NCBI RefSeq assembly: GCF_902498745.1
Contig: NZ_LR701479.1
Coordinates: 252,292-316,291 of the forward strand
DNA: 64,000 nt
Direction: 5' to 3'
Source: Erythrobacter sp. EC-HK427
Lineage (GTDB): Bacteria > Pseudomonadota > Alphaproteobacteria > Sphingomonadales > Sphingomonadaceae
Positions 18,439-27,352 of this stretch are shown here, one piece after another; position 1 is the first letter of the stretch; each line of letters starts with the position of its first letter. A model generated the notes under the pieces. The model was not told where the DNA came from. It did no database searches and worked only from the letters and a program-made list of their open reading frames with translations. A program made the position numbers and the translations under genes.

Positions 18439-19856
18439 TGTCCGCCCTCCGCCGCCAGACGCGGTGGCGCGGCGGCATCGAGCGGGTGGCGATCATGCAC
18501 GGTCTTGTCCCACACCACGCTCTGGCCGAGCAAGGTCTTGCCATAGGCCACCAGCGCGCGGCGGGCGGCCATGATGGCGATGACATTGGCAACCGGCATC
18601 CGCAGCACCGCGCGCAGCCCCTCGCCCACGCCGTAATCGCGCGCAGTAAAGGCAAAGCGCATCGCCATCCGCCACAGCAAAGCGGCAAAATTGAGCACGA
18701 GCAACGTCCACAGCAGCGGCGTCATGCTTGTCGTCCGCTCGAAACCGAACAGGTCGAGCAGCATCAGCATCCCGGCAAGGACAAACAGCACATAGCCTGC
18801 CAGCAACACCAGCGCCGCGAGCGGGCCGCGCCGGTCACGCAGGCGCATCCAGTTTTCCGCCAGCCGGTTGCTCCAGCCGAGACTGTCCCAGCCTTGCAAG
18901 GCAATCCCGTGCATCCAGCGCGCCTTTTGCCGCACGGCGGCGGGCAGGTCGGCGGGGAAATAGCTGCGCGTCGCGACCAGCGAGCCGTCCTCTCCGCGCA
19001 CGCGCAGGAAACGGCCCCGCCCGCCTTGCGCGGTCACGCTGAGGCCCAGTTCGTAATCCTCGGTCAGCGATTGCCCGCTGAAGGGGCCGGCATCACTCCC
19101 GCGCATCGCCGCCAGATTGCCCAGCAGGCTGCGCCGGAACCCGCAGCCCACGCCCGCCGCCGGTATGCCGACGCGCAGCATATCCCGCACCACCAGAGCC
19201 TTGCCATGCGCTTCGGCAAATTCCTCACAATAGTGGCTGGCGACCCAACGGCTTTGCGGATCAATCAATGGCAGCACGGGCAGTTGCACAAAATCGTTAT
19301 GCTCGAGCCCGTGATCGATCAGCGAAAGCGCTGCTGCATCGACCACGTCCTCGGCATCGTGGAGGATAACAGCGCGCACTTTGCTTCCGCGCCGCCGCTC
19401 GTCCTGCTGCATGGCGCGGTAAAGCCGGTTGAGGCAATCCGCCTTGGTGGTCGGCCCTAGCACGTCATGCACGATCAGGCGGACGCGCGGATCATTGCCC
19501 GCCGCCCCCATCGCCGCCTGCAAGGTGGCGGGATCGTTGCGATAGCAACCGATATAGAACAGCAGGTCTTTCTGCGGCCAAGCCGCCAGCGCATGGCTGA
19601 GCGTCGGCCCGATCACCTCCTGCTCTTGCCAGGTCGGGATGAAGACAGCGGTGGGGCCGGAAAGATGGCGATGGCGCAAATCCGCGCGCGAAACGCTGTG
19701 TGTTACCAGCTTTCCGCGAAGGCGGTGCCAAAGCCAGAGGCTATCGACAGCCATTTCGTCCAACGCGCCGATCAGGAAGAACACACCTGCAAACAGCAGC
19801 AATTCGTGCTCGATCACCGCCAGCCATTGCAGCAGGGACAACGCGCCCAGTTCCAT
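18435..19856 (-). CDS. NfrB-like family 2 glycosyltransferase, membrane-bound
   Basis: Inner-membrane glycosyltransferase resembling NfrB, which in E. coli makes the N4 exopolysaccharide receptor. The 473-residue form from ATG 19856 (MELGALSLLQ) is preceded by GGGGG about 10 nt upstream and was preferred over ATG 19877 and the longer frame. Family motifs are FIPTWQE, the nucleotide-binding HDAEDVV, SLTEDYELGLS and the QxxRW-like QKARWMHGI. Helices lie at both ends (residues 12-35 and several after 350). No C-terminal GspE_N-like extension like that of full-length NfrB is apparent. It is coupled to the barrel-like gene downstream. Confidence 0.82.
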   Translation of the reverse strand: MELGALSLLQWLAVIEHELLLFAGVFFLIGALDEMAVDSLWLWHRLRGKLVTHSVSRADLRHRHLSGPTAVFIPTWQEQEVIGPTLSHALAAWPQKDLLFYIGCYRNDPATLQAAMGAAGNDPRVRLIVHDVLGPTTKADCLNRLYRAMQQDERRRGSKVRAVILHDAEDVVDAAALSLIDHGLEHNDFVQLPVLPLIDPQSRWVASHYCEEFAEAHGKALVVRDMLRVGIPAAGVGCGFRRSLLGNLAAMRGSDAGPFSGQSLTEDYELGLSVTAQGGRGRFLRVRGEDGSLVATRSYFPADLPAAVRQKARWMHGIALQGWDSLGWSNRLAENWMRLRDRRGPLAALVLLAGYVLFVLAGMLMLLDLFGFERTTSMTPLLWTLLVLNFAALLWRMAMRFAFTARDYGVGEGLRAVLRMPVANVIAIMAARRALVAYGKTLLGQSVVWDKTVHDRHPLDAAAPPRLAAEGGQ

Positions 19857-20023
19857 TACCGTATTGCCCCCGCACATTAGGTGATTTCGCGTAAATCTAC
19901 ATTTTACAATAGGCTTTGCAAGCGTGTGGCGCGGCCAAGCGCTGCTTTGCGGGTGCGCGATTGGCAAGGTTTCGCGCCAGCGGGCTTGCATTGCGCGGCC
20001 AAATCGCGAAATGGAGGCGCAAT

Positions 20024-21280
20024 ATGGCACAACCCAATTTCCTCGTTTCGACCGTCCGCAACTTCAAGACGCTGTTCAAAGCGGATGCCTTTTCGGGTAT
20101 CCTGCTGATCGCTGTCGCCATTGTTGCGATGGTGGTGGCCAATTCGGGCGCGGCTGCGGCCTATTTCGGCCTGTTCGAAAGCTCACTTTTCGGGTGGGAG
20201 TTCTGGGAGCAGGTTCCCGGCAACACCGACAAGCTGATGTATCTCGACACCATTAAGGGCTGGGTCAACGATGTCCTGATGGTGGTTTTCTTCTTCGTCG
20301 TCGGCCTGGAAGTGAAGCGTGAAATCATCGCGGGGAACCTGTCCGATCCCAAGGCCCGCAACCTGCCGATTATCGCCGCGATAGCGGGCATGGTCGCGCC
20401 GATGGGCGTATACTACCTCGTTTCGGGTGGTGAGCCGCAGTACATCGCCGGACTCGCCATTCCGGCGGCAACCGATATCGCCTTTGCCATGGGTGTGGTC
20501 GGGCTGCTGGGAACGCGCGTTCCGTCGGCCCTGCGCCTGTTCCTGCTCACCGTGGCCATTGTCGACGATATCGGCGCGGTGACGATTATCGCGGTGTTTT
20601 ACAGCGATCCCAAATTCATGTGGCTGCTCGGCTCGCTTGGCGTGCTGCTGGCGATGTATGTGTTGGGACGGGCGGGCGTTTCCTCAAAACTACCATTTAT
20701 CGTGCTCACCGTGACGCTGTGGTATCTCGTGCTCAATTCCGGCGTCCACGCGACGATTGCCGGGGTCTTGGCAGCCTTCATGATTCCCTTCCGCTGCAAG
20801 AACGGCAGCACCATGCTGGAGGATATGGAGCACGCGCTGGTGCCGTGGAACTCCTATGTCGTGGTGCCGATTTTCGGTTTCGCCAATGCCGGGGTCAGCC
20901 TTGCGGGACTGGGTTTGAGCGCGCTAACCGACACCTTGCCGCTGGCCATCGCGGCAGGTCTGGTGATCGGCAAGCAGGTCGGTATTTTCGCAGCGGTCTG
21001 GGCAGCGGTGAAGCTGAAAGTCGTCGAAAAGCCCGCCAATTCCAGCTGGCCGGAAATCTGGGGCGTTTCGGTGCTTTGCGGGATCGGCTTTACCATGAGC
21101 CTGTTTATCGGCGAGCTTGCCTTCCCCGGCGCGGCGGAGGAAATGCGCTTCCTGCGTGACGAGGCGAAGATCGGTATTCTCACCGGCTCGCTGATCTCGG
21201 CGATCCTCGGTTACACGATCCTGCGCATGACGACCTCGCATCCGGACGAGAAAGACGATCCGAACGATCCGGTCGTCTGA
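20024..21280 (+). CDS. nhaA: Na+/H+ antiporter NhaA
   Basis: Electrogenic sodium/proton antiporter for pH and sodium homeostasis. The 418-residue protein from ATG 20024 is preceded by GGAGG at 20013. It has about twelve hydrophobic helices, the conserved ATDIAFAMG and the ion-binding pair in VDDIGAV, equivalent to Asp163/164 of E. coli NhaA. Both are intact. The longer frame from 19916 would run across the divergent promoter region. It is transcribed alone and converges on the DUF3297 gene. Confidence 0.96.
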   Translation: MAQPNFLVSTVRNFKTLFKADAFSGILLIAVAIVAMVVANSGAAAAYFGLFESSLFGWEFWEQVPGNTDKLMYLDTIKGWVNDVLMVVFFFVVGLEVKREIIAGNLSDPKARNLPIIAAIAGMVAPMGVYYLVSGGEPQYIAGLAIPAATDIAFAMGVVGLLGTRVPSALRLFLLTVAIVDDIGAVTIIAVFYSDPKFMWLLGSLGVLLAMYVLGRAGVSSKLPFIVLTVTLWYLVLNSGVHATIAGVLAAFMIPFRCKNGSTMLEDMEHALVPWNSYVVVPIFGFANAGVSLAGLGLSALTDTLPLAIAAGLVIGKQVGIFAAVWAAVKLKVVEKPANSSWPEIWGVSVLCGIGFTMSLFIGELAFPGAAEEMRFLRDEAKIGILTGSLISAILGYTILRMTTSHPDEKDDPNDPVV

Positions 21281-21284
21281 TACG

Positions 21285-21320
21285 AAAAAGGCGGAAAGGG
21301 GCCGCAGCCCGTTTCCGCCC
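21285..21320 (-). terminator. Terminator after the DUF3297 gene
   Basis: On the minus strand the stem GGCGGAAACGGG pairs with CCCCTTTCCGCC (one mismatch) and is followed by TTTTT. On the plus strand the hairpin lies just after nhaA but lacks a T run, so it mainly serves the minus-strand gene. Confidence 0.72.
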
Positions 21321-21344
21321 TTCGGGTGGTTCTAGCGAAACGGT

Positions 21345-21680
21345 TTAGTCAGCCTTGCGGTTGACCGGTGCATCCTCGCCAAGATCTTCGTACCATGCTT
21401 CGACTGGGCCGCTCAGTTTGATCGTCAGCGGGCGGCCCTTGCGGTCCATCGTCTTGCCCGCCTGCACGCGCACCCAGCCTTCGGGGATCGAATAGGCTTC
21501 GATATCGGTGCGCACGCGGCCCTTGAAGCGGATCGCGACGCCACGTTGCAGCTTCTCCGCATCGAAATGCGGGCTGCGCGGATCGATCGCCAGCTGGTCG
21601 GGCGGCACATCCGGGCCAGTGCTTGCGCCGGTGGTTGCAGGAGTGGTTTCGGGGGTTTGATCGGTGTCTGTATCGCTCAT
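21345..21680 (-). CDS. DUF3297 family protein
   Basis: A 111-residue protein starting at ATG 21680 (MSDTDTDQTPE). The first 28 residues are Thr/Pro/Asp-rich and likely disordered. The conserved part starts at PPDQLAIDPRSPHFDAE and continues through GVAIRFKGRVRTDIEAYSIPEGWVRV, the DUF3297 pattern. Function is unknown; the domain is small, soluble and widespread in proteobacteria. It is a single-gene transcript ending at the 21285-21320 terminator. Confidence 0.85.
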   Translation of the reverse strand: MSDTDTDQTPETTPATTGASTGPDVPPDQLAIDPRSPHFDAEKLQRGVAIRFKGRVRTDIEAYSIPEGWVRVQAGKTMDRKGRPLTIKLSGPVEAWYEDLGEDAPVNRKAD

Positions 21681-21833
21681 GGCGCTGCCCGATAGCCGTG
21701 CCACCACAAAAAGCAATCACATTGCCCCACAATTGGCGCGAATTGGCGAGACTCCATCTTGCCCTTTTCTCCCACCCCTTCTAAGGGCGGCGCTTCGTGC
21801 GCAGGCGTCCTCGCTTGCACGGTTCGCTTGGCC

Positions 21834-21918
21834 GCGGGCGTGGCGGAACTGGTAGACGCGCTGGTTTTAGGTACCAGTATCTTACGATGTGGGGGTTCGA
21901 GTCCCTTCGCCCGCACCA
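21834..21918 (+). tRNA. tRNA-Leu (anticodon TAG)
   Basis: Acceptor GCGGGCG pairs with CGCCCGC followed by ACCA, so CCA is encoded. The D-arm has GGTAGACGC, and the anticodon stem CTGGT/ACCAG encloses the loop TTTAGGT with anticodon TAG. A variable arm of type II length and GGTTCGAGTCC in the T-arm are present. It sits 59 bp before the trigger factor gene. Confidence 0.96.
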
Positions 21919-21977
21919 GTTTCGCTTGGCTTGATGGCCGGCACGAACCGGTAAATGGATTTGAGTAAAGGCTGATA

Positions 21978-23513
21978 ATGCAGATCGTCGAAACCACCAA
22001 TGAAGGCCTCAAGCGCGCCTACACCCTGACCATCACCGCCAAGGATATCGAAACCCAAATCGATGCCGAGGTGAAGAAGGTCGCTCCGCAGGTGCGGATG
22101 CCGGGTTTCCGTCCGGGCAAGGTTCCCGCCAATCTCGTGCGCAAGATGCATGGTGAAGCGCTGCACGCCGATGTGCTGAACAAGGCGCTGCGCGATTCGG
22201 TTGACGGCCTGATCCGCGACAAGAAGCTGCGCCCCGCGCTCCAGCCCAAGGTCGAAATGATCGACGGATACGAGCAGGGCAAGGATGCCCAGCTGACCGT
22301 GGAAGTCGAAATCCTTCCCGATATCGAAGCGCCCTCGGTGGACGGCCTCAAGCTGGAAAAGCTGAACGTGCCCGTCAGCGCCGCGCAGCTCGATGAAGCA
22401 TTGGGCAAAATTGCCGAAGGCCAGAAGAGCTACAAGGATGCCGCCAAGAGCAAGAAGGCAGCCGATGGCGACCAGCTGATCATCGACTTCGTCGGCCGCG
22501 TGGATGGCGTGGAATTCGAAGGCGGCAAGGCCGAAGGCGCGCCGCTGGTTATCGGTTCAGGCGCATTCATCCCCGGTTTTGAAGAGCAGCTGACGGGCGT
22601 GAAGACGGGCGATGCGAAGACCATCACCGTCACCTTCCCCGAAAACTATCCGGCAGAGCATCTGGCGGGCAAGGAAGCCGAATTCGACGTGACCGTGCAG
22701 CAGGTCAAAGTCCCCACCGAAACCAAGGTGGATGAAGACTTCGCCAAGCAGCTGGGTTTCGACGGTCTCGACAAGCTGAAGGAACTGGTGAAGGGCCAGC
22801 TGGAGCAGGAAAGCGCCGGGCTGACCCGCACGCAGATGAAGCGCCAGCTGCTCGACACGCTGGCCGCCGACCATGATTTCGCCGTGCCGCCGAGCATGGT
22901 GGAAGCCGAATTCGACCAGATCTGGAACCAGCTGACGCAGGAAGCGGCGCGCGAGGAAGATCCGGCGGCGGCGATGAAGGAAATCGAAGCCGAGAAGGAC
23001 GATTATAAGCGCATCGCCGAACGCCGCGTGCGGCTCGGCCTGCTGCTGTCCGAAATCGGCCAGGCGAACGGCGTGGAAATCACCGCGGCGGAAATGCAAA
23101 TGCTGATCCAGCAGGCAGCGCAGCAATACCGCCCCGAAGATCGCCAGCGGTTTGTCGACTATGTCCGCAGCGAGCCGATGGCGCAGGCACAACTGCGCGC
23201 GCCGCTGTATGAAGACAAGGTCGTCGATTTCCTGTTCGACAAGGCCGAAGTGACCGAACGCGACGTGACGCGCGAGGAACTGGAAGCAGCGATCGAGGCC
23301 GAAGAAGCGGCTCCGGCTGACGTCAAGAAGAAGACCGCAGCGAAGAAGGCTCCCGCCAAGAAGGCTGCTGCGAAGGACGAAGAGCCTGCTGCGAAGAAGG
23401 CTCCGGCCAAAAAGGCTGCGCCGAAGAAGGCTGCCGCCAAGGCAGACGATGGCGAGGCAAAGCCTGCCGCAAAGAAGAAGGCTCCGGCCAAGAAGCCTGC
23501 CGCAAAGAAATAA
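21978..23513 (+). CDS. tig: Trigger factor with long Lys/Ala-rich C-terminal tail
   Basis: Ribosome-bound chaperone for nascent chains. The N-terminal ribosome-binding domain includes the signature GFRPGKVP (residues 42-49). A PPIase domain (about 155-245, with GDQLIIDFVGRVDG) and the helical C-domain follow to about residue 435. The protein then runs on to 511 residues with a tail of repeated KKAPAKKAAAK-like units. Typical trigger factors are about 430-450 residues, so roughly 65 extra basic residues are added. The gene follows tRNA-Leu, ends at a strong terminator and shows no co-transcribed partner; clpP and clpX lie 6 kb away. Confidence 0.96.
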   Translation: MQIVETTNEGLKRAYTLTITAKDIETQIDAEVKKVAPQVRMPGFRPGKVPANLVRKMHGEALHADVLNKALRDSVDGLIRDKKLRPALQPKVEMIDGYEQGKDAQLTVEVEILPDIEAPSVDGLKLEKLNVPVSAAQLDEALGKIAEGQKSYKDAAKSKKAADGDQLIIDFVGRVDGVEFEGGKAEGAPLVIGSGAFIPGFEEQLTGVKTGDAKTITVTFPENYPAEHLAGKEAEFDVTVQQVKVPTETKVDEDFAKQLGFDGLDKLKELVKGQLEQESAGLTRTQMKRQLLDTLAADHDFAVPPSMVEAEFDQIWNQLTQEAAREEDPAAAMKEIEAEKDDYKRIAERRVRLGLLLSEIGQANGVEITAAEMQMLIQQAAQQYRPEDRQRFVDYVRSEPMAQAQLRAPLYEDKVVDFLFDKAEVTERDVTREELEAAIEAEEAAPADVKKKTAAKKAPAKKAAAKDEEPAAKKAPAKKAAPKKAAAKADDGEAKPAAKKKAPAKKPAAKK

Positions 23514-23530
23514 GCGCCCTGCGCTGAATG

Positions 23531-23569
23531 GAAAAAGCCCTCCCGGCACCAGCTGTGGAGGGCTTTTTC
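23531..23569. terminator. Strong bidirectional terminator between tig and a TonB receptor gene
   Basis: GAAAAAGCCCTCC pairs with GGAGGGCTTTTTC around a GC-rich loop. The stem has A and T runs on both sides, so it can end transcription of tig (plus) and of the converging receptor gene (minus). Confidence 0.88.
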
Positions 23570-23576
23570 ATGCGCG

Positions 23577-25664
23577 TCAGAAACTCCCCGTCAGCGTCAG
23601 CGTGATCGTCTGTCCGAGATCGCGGCGGCGGTTCTCGGTAAAGCGCACGGGCGAGGAGCCGCGCAGCCCGTCGTAAACGGTGCGGAAAAGCACATCCTCG
23701 TCATCGATCAGATTGCCCAGCCGCAAATTGGCGGTCGCGCCCAGCACGTCCTTGTGCTCGACAAACACCGATGCCGAAGTGCTCGGCCCGTGATTGAAGA
23801 TTTCCTGCCGGGTGCGGAAGGACGGATCCCGCTCAGTGGCGAGGAAGCCCCAACCCCAGGCGATATCGGTGCGCGGGATATCGTGGCGGAAGTCCAGCGC
23901 CAGCTCCAACGGATCATTACCGTCAAAACGCCGCTCCACCGCCGTGACGGGATCGATCACAGAGGAGGTTTCCCAGTCAATCGCAACATCGAGCTGCGCG
24001 CCCGCAATGCCGATCGGCGCGAGCTGGAATGTGCCGAGAAAATTGAGCCCGGTGCGCCGCGAGGAATCGATATTTCCCAGCGCCTCGCCGCCATTGTCGA
24101 GCGGGAGCACAAGGATCAGATCGTCGATCTGCTCATCGAACAGGGTGAGCGTGGCTGAGCCCCATGCGCCCAGATTCTTGGCAATTTCCAGCGTCACGTC
24201 CCAGTTCTGTTGCGGGCGCAGATCGCTGTTGCCCGCATTCTCCTGCTCGTCCGACAGATCGACGCTGGAAAGGAAATCACCGAAATCGAGCTGGCCCACG
24301 CGGCGGGCGATTTCGAAATTCACATCGAGCCCGCTGGCAGGCGCCCAGGCCAGATTGAGCGAGCCTTTGGGACGGGTAAAGCTGCGCGAGCGGGCATTGT
24401 CGCCGGTCTGGCGGATATCCGAATATTCCGCGCCGCCGACCAGTTGCACGGTCAGGTTCGCGGCCAGCGGGAAACCGACGCTCAGCAGCGCCTCATACCG
24501 GTCTTCGCGCACATTGGCCGCGCCGCCGGGAAAGGCCACTTCGACGTAATCGGAACGCGCCGGATCGTAATCGAACAGCCGCCCGGTCTGATCGAGCCGG
24601 TTGAACGCCGCCTCTGCGGAAAGCTGCCAGTCCGCGCCGAGCATGGCCCAGCTATACTCGCCCCGCCCGATCCGCTCGCCGTCCTCCGCAACGCGGATGA
24701 ATTGCGAACCGCTGGTGGGCAGGCTGGCGGTATCGAGCAGCGAGCTGTCGCGCCGTTCCCGGTAATCGTAGCTTTCCAGCACGATCAGCTTCAATGACCC
24801 CGGCCCCACCGGGAAGGTCACGTCGCCGCCCAGTTCGTAAAACCATTCGTCGCTATCGGTGTCAAAGCGCTCGACAAAGGGGGCGAGCGGAGAAGCGGCC
24901 ACGCGCGTTTCTTCCTCGTCCGAGTTGAAAATCTCGATCCCGCCGGTGAGGTTGAGATTGACCGCAACCTGCGGCGCAGGCGTGAAGGCGAGGAAGGCGT
25001 TGAGGTTCGGGCGGTTGAACAGGTTGGAGGCGCGGTTGATCCGCTCATCCACCGTACCATCGGCGAAGGTGATGATATTCGGCCCCAGCCGCCCGCGCGC
25101 AAAATCGCGGTTTTCCAGCGCGAAGGTGTAATCGACGCCCAGCGTGCTGCCGGTGAGCGACAGTTCGCCTTCGAACCATTGCGCGGGCGCGCTGCCGGTG
25201 TTCCATTCGGGCCGCCAGCGGAACTGGCCCGTCGCGCCCTGCTGTTCGACGATGATATTGGCGACGCGGCCAGTAAGGCCGGGAATGCCGAGCGTGGCCC
25301 CGTCCACCACTTCAATCCGCACCACCGCGGCAAGGCTGATGCGCGACAGCTGGTCTGCGGTGCTGTTCGATTTGCTCGACAGCCGCTCACCATTGATCAG
25401 CAGGTTCTCCGACGCCTGCCCGAAACCGCGCCCGTCACCACCTTCATTCACCGTGAAGCCGGGGATCCGCTCGACCAGATCGCGCGCATTGCGCGGGGCG
25501 AAGCGGGCGAAATCGGCGGGCGTGTAGACCTCGCGCGGCGCGGTTACATCGACCGGCGCCGGATCGCTGGCGGCCTCCTGCGCCTGCGCCGCCATCGGCA
25601 AGCTGGCCAGCGCCGCCGCCAAGGCCAGCCATCCGCAGTGATGCGAAGGAATACGCGCCGCCAA
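23577..25664 (-). CDS. TonB-dependent receptor-like outer-membrane protein, paralogue 1
   Basis: Predicted active-uptake outer-membrane receptor of 695 residues. Signal peptide LALAAALASLPMAAQA ends near residue 28. A plug domain follows (about 45-150, with ADFARFAPRNARDLVERIPG, LLINGER and VVDGATLGIPGL), then a beta-barrel ending in TLTGSF. The start is TTG at 25664, with GGAG about 10 nt upstream. It is paralogous to the receptor at 27353-29464, sharing nearly the same plug motifs. No TonB box was identified with confidence. The two receptors and the intervening amidase lie on one strand, probably one operon. Confidence 0.87.
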   Translation of the reverse strand: MAARIPSHHCGWLALAAALASLPMAAQAQEAASDPAPVDVTAPREVYTPADFARFAPRNARDLVERIPGFTVNEGGDGRGFGQASENLLINGERLSSKSNSTADQLSRISLAAVVRIEVVDGATLGIPGLTGRVANIIVEQQGATGQFRWRPEWNTGSAPAQWFEGELSLTGSTLGVDYTFALENRDFARGRLGPNIITFADGTVDERINRASNLFNRPNLNAFLAFTPAPQVAVNLNLTGGIEIFNSDEEETRVAASPLAPFVERFDTDSDEWFYELGGDVTFPVGPGSLKLIVLESYDYRERRDSSLLDTASLPTSGSQFIRVAEDGERIGRGEYSWAMLGADWQLSAEAAFNRLDQTGRLFDYDPARSDYVEVAFPGGAANVREDRYEALLSVGFPLAANLTVQLVGGAEYSDIRQTGDNARSRSFTRPKGSLNLAWAPASGLDVNFEIARRVGQLDFGDFLSSVDLSDEQENAGNSDLRPQQNWDVTLEIAKNLGAWGSATLTLFDEQIDDLILVLPLDNGGEALGNIDSSRRTGLNFLGTFQLAPIGIAGAQLDVAIDWETSSVIDPVTAVERRFDGNDPLELALDFRHDIPRTDIAWGWGFLATERDPSFRTRQEIFNHGPSTSASVFVEHKDVLGATANLRLGNLIDDEDVLFRTVYDGLRGSSPVRFTENRRRDLGQTITLTLTGSF

Positions 25665-25742
25665 AGGGAAGGTCTCCGGATCGAAAGGCTCCGCCTAGGC
25701 GGAAGCAGCAAAAGCGCGCCGGAACGGCGCCGGGATAAGTGG

Positions 25743-27263
25743 TCAGTCAGCGCCCGTAGCTGGCAAAGGTTCCCAAGGGGCCAATGTCGGCTGCGGCAAG
25801 GTTACGCTGCGCGCCCGCTCATACGCCGCGCCTGCTTGCAGGACAAGGTGATCGTCCCACGCGGTGCCGATGAAGGAGAGGCCGACAGGCAGCCCTTCGA
25901 TAGCGCCCATCGGCACGGTGAGATGCGGGTATCCGGCAATCGCGGCGAAGGAACCGATGCCGATCCCGCCGCGGAAATTGTCGCCATTCACCAGATCGCT
26001 CACCCAGGCCGGGCCGCGCGTGGGCGCGACGAGGAAGGCGACATTGTGCTCGGCCAGCATCGCGTCGATCCCTTCGGGCCCCGCAAGACGGAAGCTGTTC
26101 GCCCGCGCGGCTTCGTAGGCGGCGCTGTCGGTGGTTTGCAGCGCGAGTTCGAAAATATCCTGCCCGAACCAGCGCATTTCGGTGTCGGCATTGGCGATGT
26201 TGAACGCGATCAGGTCTTCCAGCGAACGCACCGGAATATCGGCGGGCGAACCGGCGAGATAGGCGTTAATCCCCTCGCGGAATTCGTACAGCAACACGGT
26301 GTATTCGTCGCCGAACATCGCCGGGTCGCTTGCGAACGTCACATCGACCAGCACCGCGCCCGCGCTGGCAAGGTCGGCCAAGGCCTGATCGTAGACCGCG
26401 CAGAGCGGAGCGAAATTGCCGCAGCGTTCGCGCATCACGCCGATGCGCACTCCGGCGAGCGAATAGTCGGCAAGCCCGGCGGTGAAGTCGTAGGCGAGAT
26501 CGCCCGCGCCCATGTCGCCGTAATCCGGGCCTGCGATGGCCGATAGCAGCAGCGCCGCATCGGCCACGCTGTTTGCCATCGGCCCGGCGGTGTCTTGGCT
26601 GTGGCTGATGGGCACGATCAGCTCCCCGCTGATGAGCCCGACGGTGGGCTTGAACCCAACCACGCCGTTGATGCTGGCGGGGCAAGTGATCGATCCGTCG
26701 GTCTCGGTGCCGATGGCGGCCCAAGCGAAGCCCGCCGCGACCGCCGCGCCGCTGCCCGAGGACGAGCCGCAGGAATTGCGGTCGGTGGCGTATGGGTTGC
26801 GCGTCAACCCGCCCACCGCGCTCCACCCGCTGGTGCTTTCGGAGGAGCGGAAATTCGCCCATTCGGAGAGGTTCGTCTTGCCGAGCACCACCCCGCCGTT
26901 TTCGCGCATCCGCGCGATCAGCGGCGCATCGCGGCCGGTGTTGTTATTGGCAAGCGCGAGGCTGCCCGCAGTGGTGGGAAATTCGCGCGTTTCGATATTG
27001 TCTTTGACGAGGACGGTGCGGCCTTCAAGCAATCGCTCCGTATTGGCAAGCGTTAGCAGGGCTGCGTCCGGATCATACGCTATCACCGCGTTCAGCATAG
27101 GCCCAGCGTCATCGATAGCTTCGATCCTGTCGATATAGGCTTGCGCCCGGTCAAACACGGGTCTTGGATGCGCGATCGAGATGACCTCCGGATCGACATC
27201 CTGCGCGGCGGCAGGGAAAGCAGAAAGCACCGCGAAAGCGGAGGTAAGGAGCAGCTTTTTCAT
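25743..27263 (-). CDS. Secreted amidase of the amidase-signature family
   Basis: Predicted periplasmic or secreted C-N hydrolase of 506 residues from ATG 27263 (MKKLLLTSAFAVLSAFPAAAQ, a clear signal peptide). The amidase-signature catalytic triad is visible: Lys in VLVKDNIE, the cis-Ser in GSSSGSGAAVA and the nucleophile Ser in ETDGSITCPAS. Family members cleave peptide amides, aryl amides or similar substrates. Its place between two paralogous TonB receptors suggests that it processes their ligand or its products, but no substrate can be named. Confidence 0.9.
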   Translation of the reverse strand: MKKLLLTSAFAVLSAFPAAAQDVDPEVISIAHPRPVFDRAQAYIDRIEAIDDAGPMLNAVIAYDPDAALLTLANTERLLEGRTVLVKDNIETREFPTTAGSLALANNNTGRDAPLIARMRENGGVVLGKTNLSEWANFRSSESTSGWSAVGGLTRNPYATDRNSCGSSSGSGAAVAAGFAWAAIGTETDGSITCPASINGVVGFKPTVGLISGELIVPISHSQDTAGPMANSVADAALLLSAIAGPDYGDMGAGDLAYDFTAGLADYSLAGVRIGVMRERCGNFAPLCAVYDQALADLASAGAVLVDVTFASDPAMFGDEYTVLLYEFREGINAYLAGSPADIPVRSLEDLIAFNIANADTEMRWFGQDIFELALQTTDSAAYEAARANSFRLAGPEGIDAMLAEHNVAFLVAPTRGPAWVSDLVNGDNFRGGIGIGSFAAIAGYPHLTVPMGAIEGLPVGLSFIGTAWDDHLVLQAGAAYERARSVTLPQPTLAPWEPLPATGAD

Positions 27264-27322
27264 AACACACCTTTTGCTCCGCCGTCGCATGAATGGCAAC
27301 GGTGAAGCAGAAGGAAGCCCTG

Positions 27323-27341
27323 CCCCGGATCAAGTCCGGGG
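27323..27341. repeat. Short palindrome CCCCGGA-TCAAG-TCCGGGG
   Basis: A perfect seven-base-pair inverted repeat with a five-base loop, between the receptor stop (27353) and the amidase start. It has no T run, so it is a poor terminator. It resembles short dispersed palindromes common in this group of genomes; only one copy is seen here. Confidence 0.6.
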
Positions 27342-27352
27342 TGACGAAGAGA

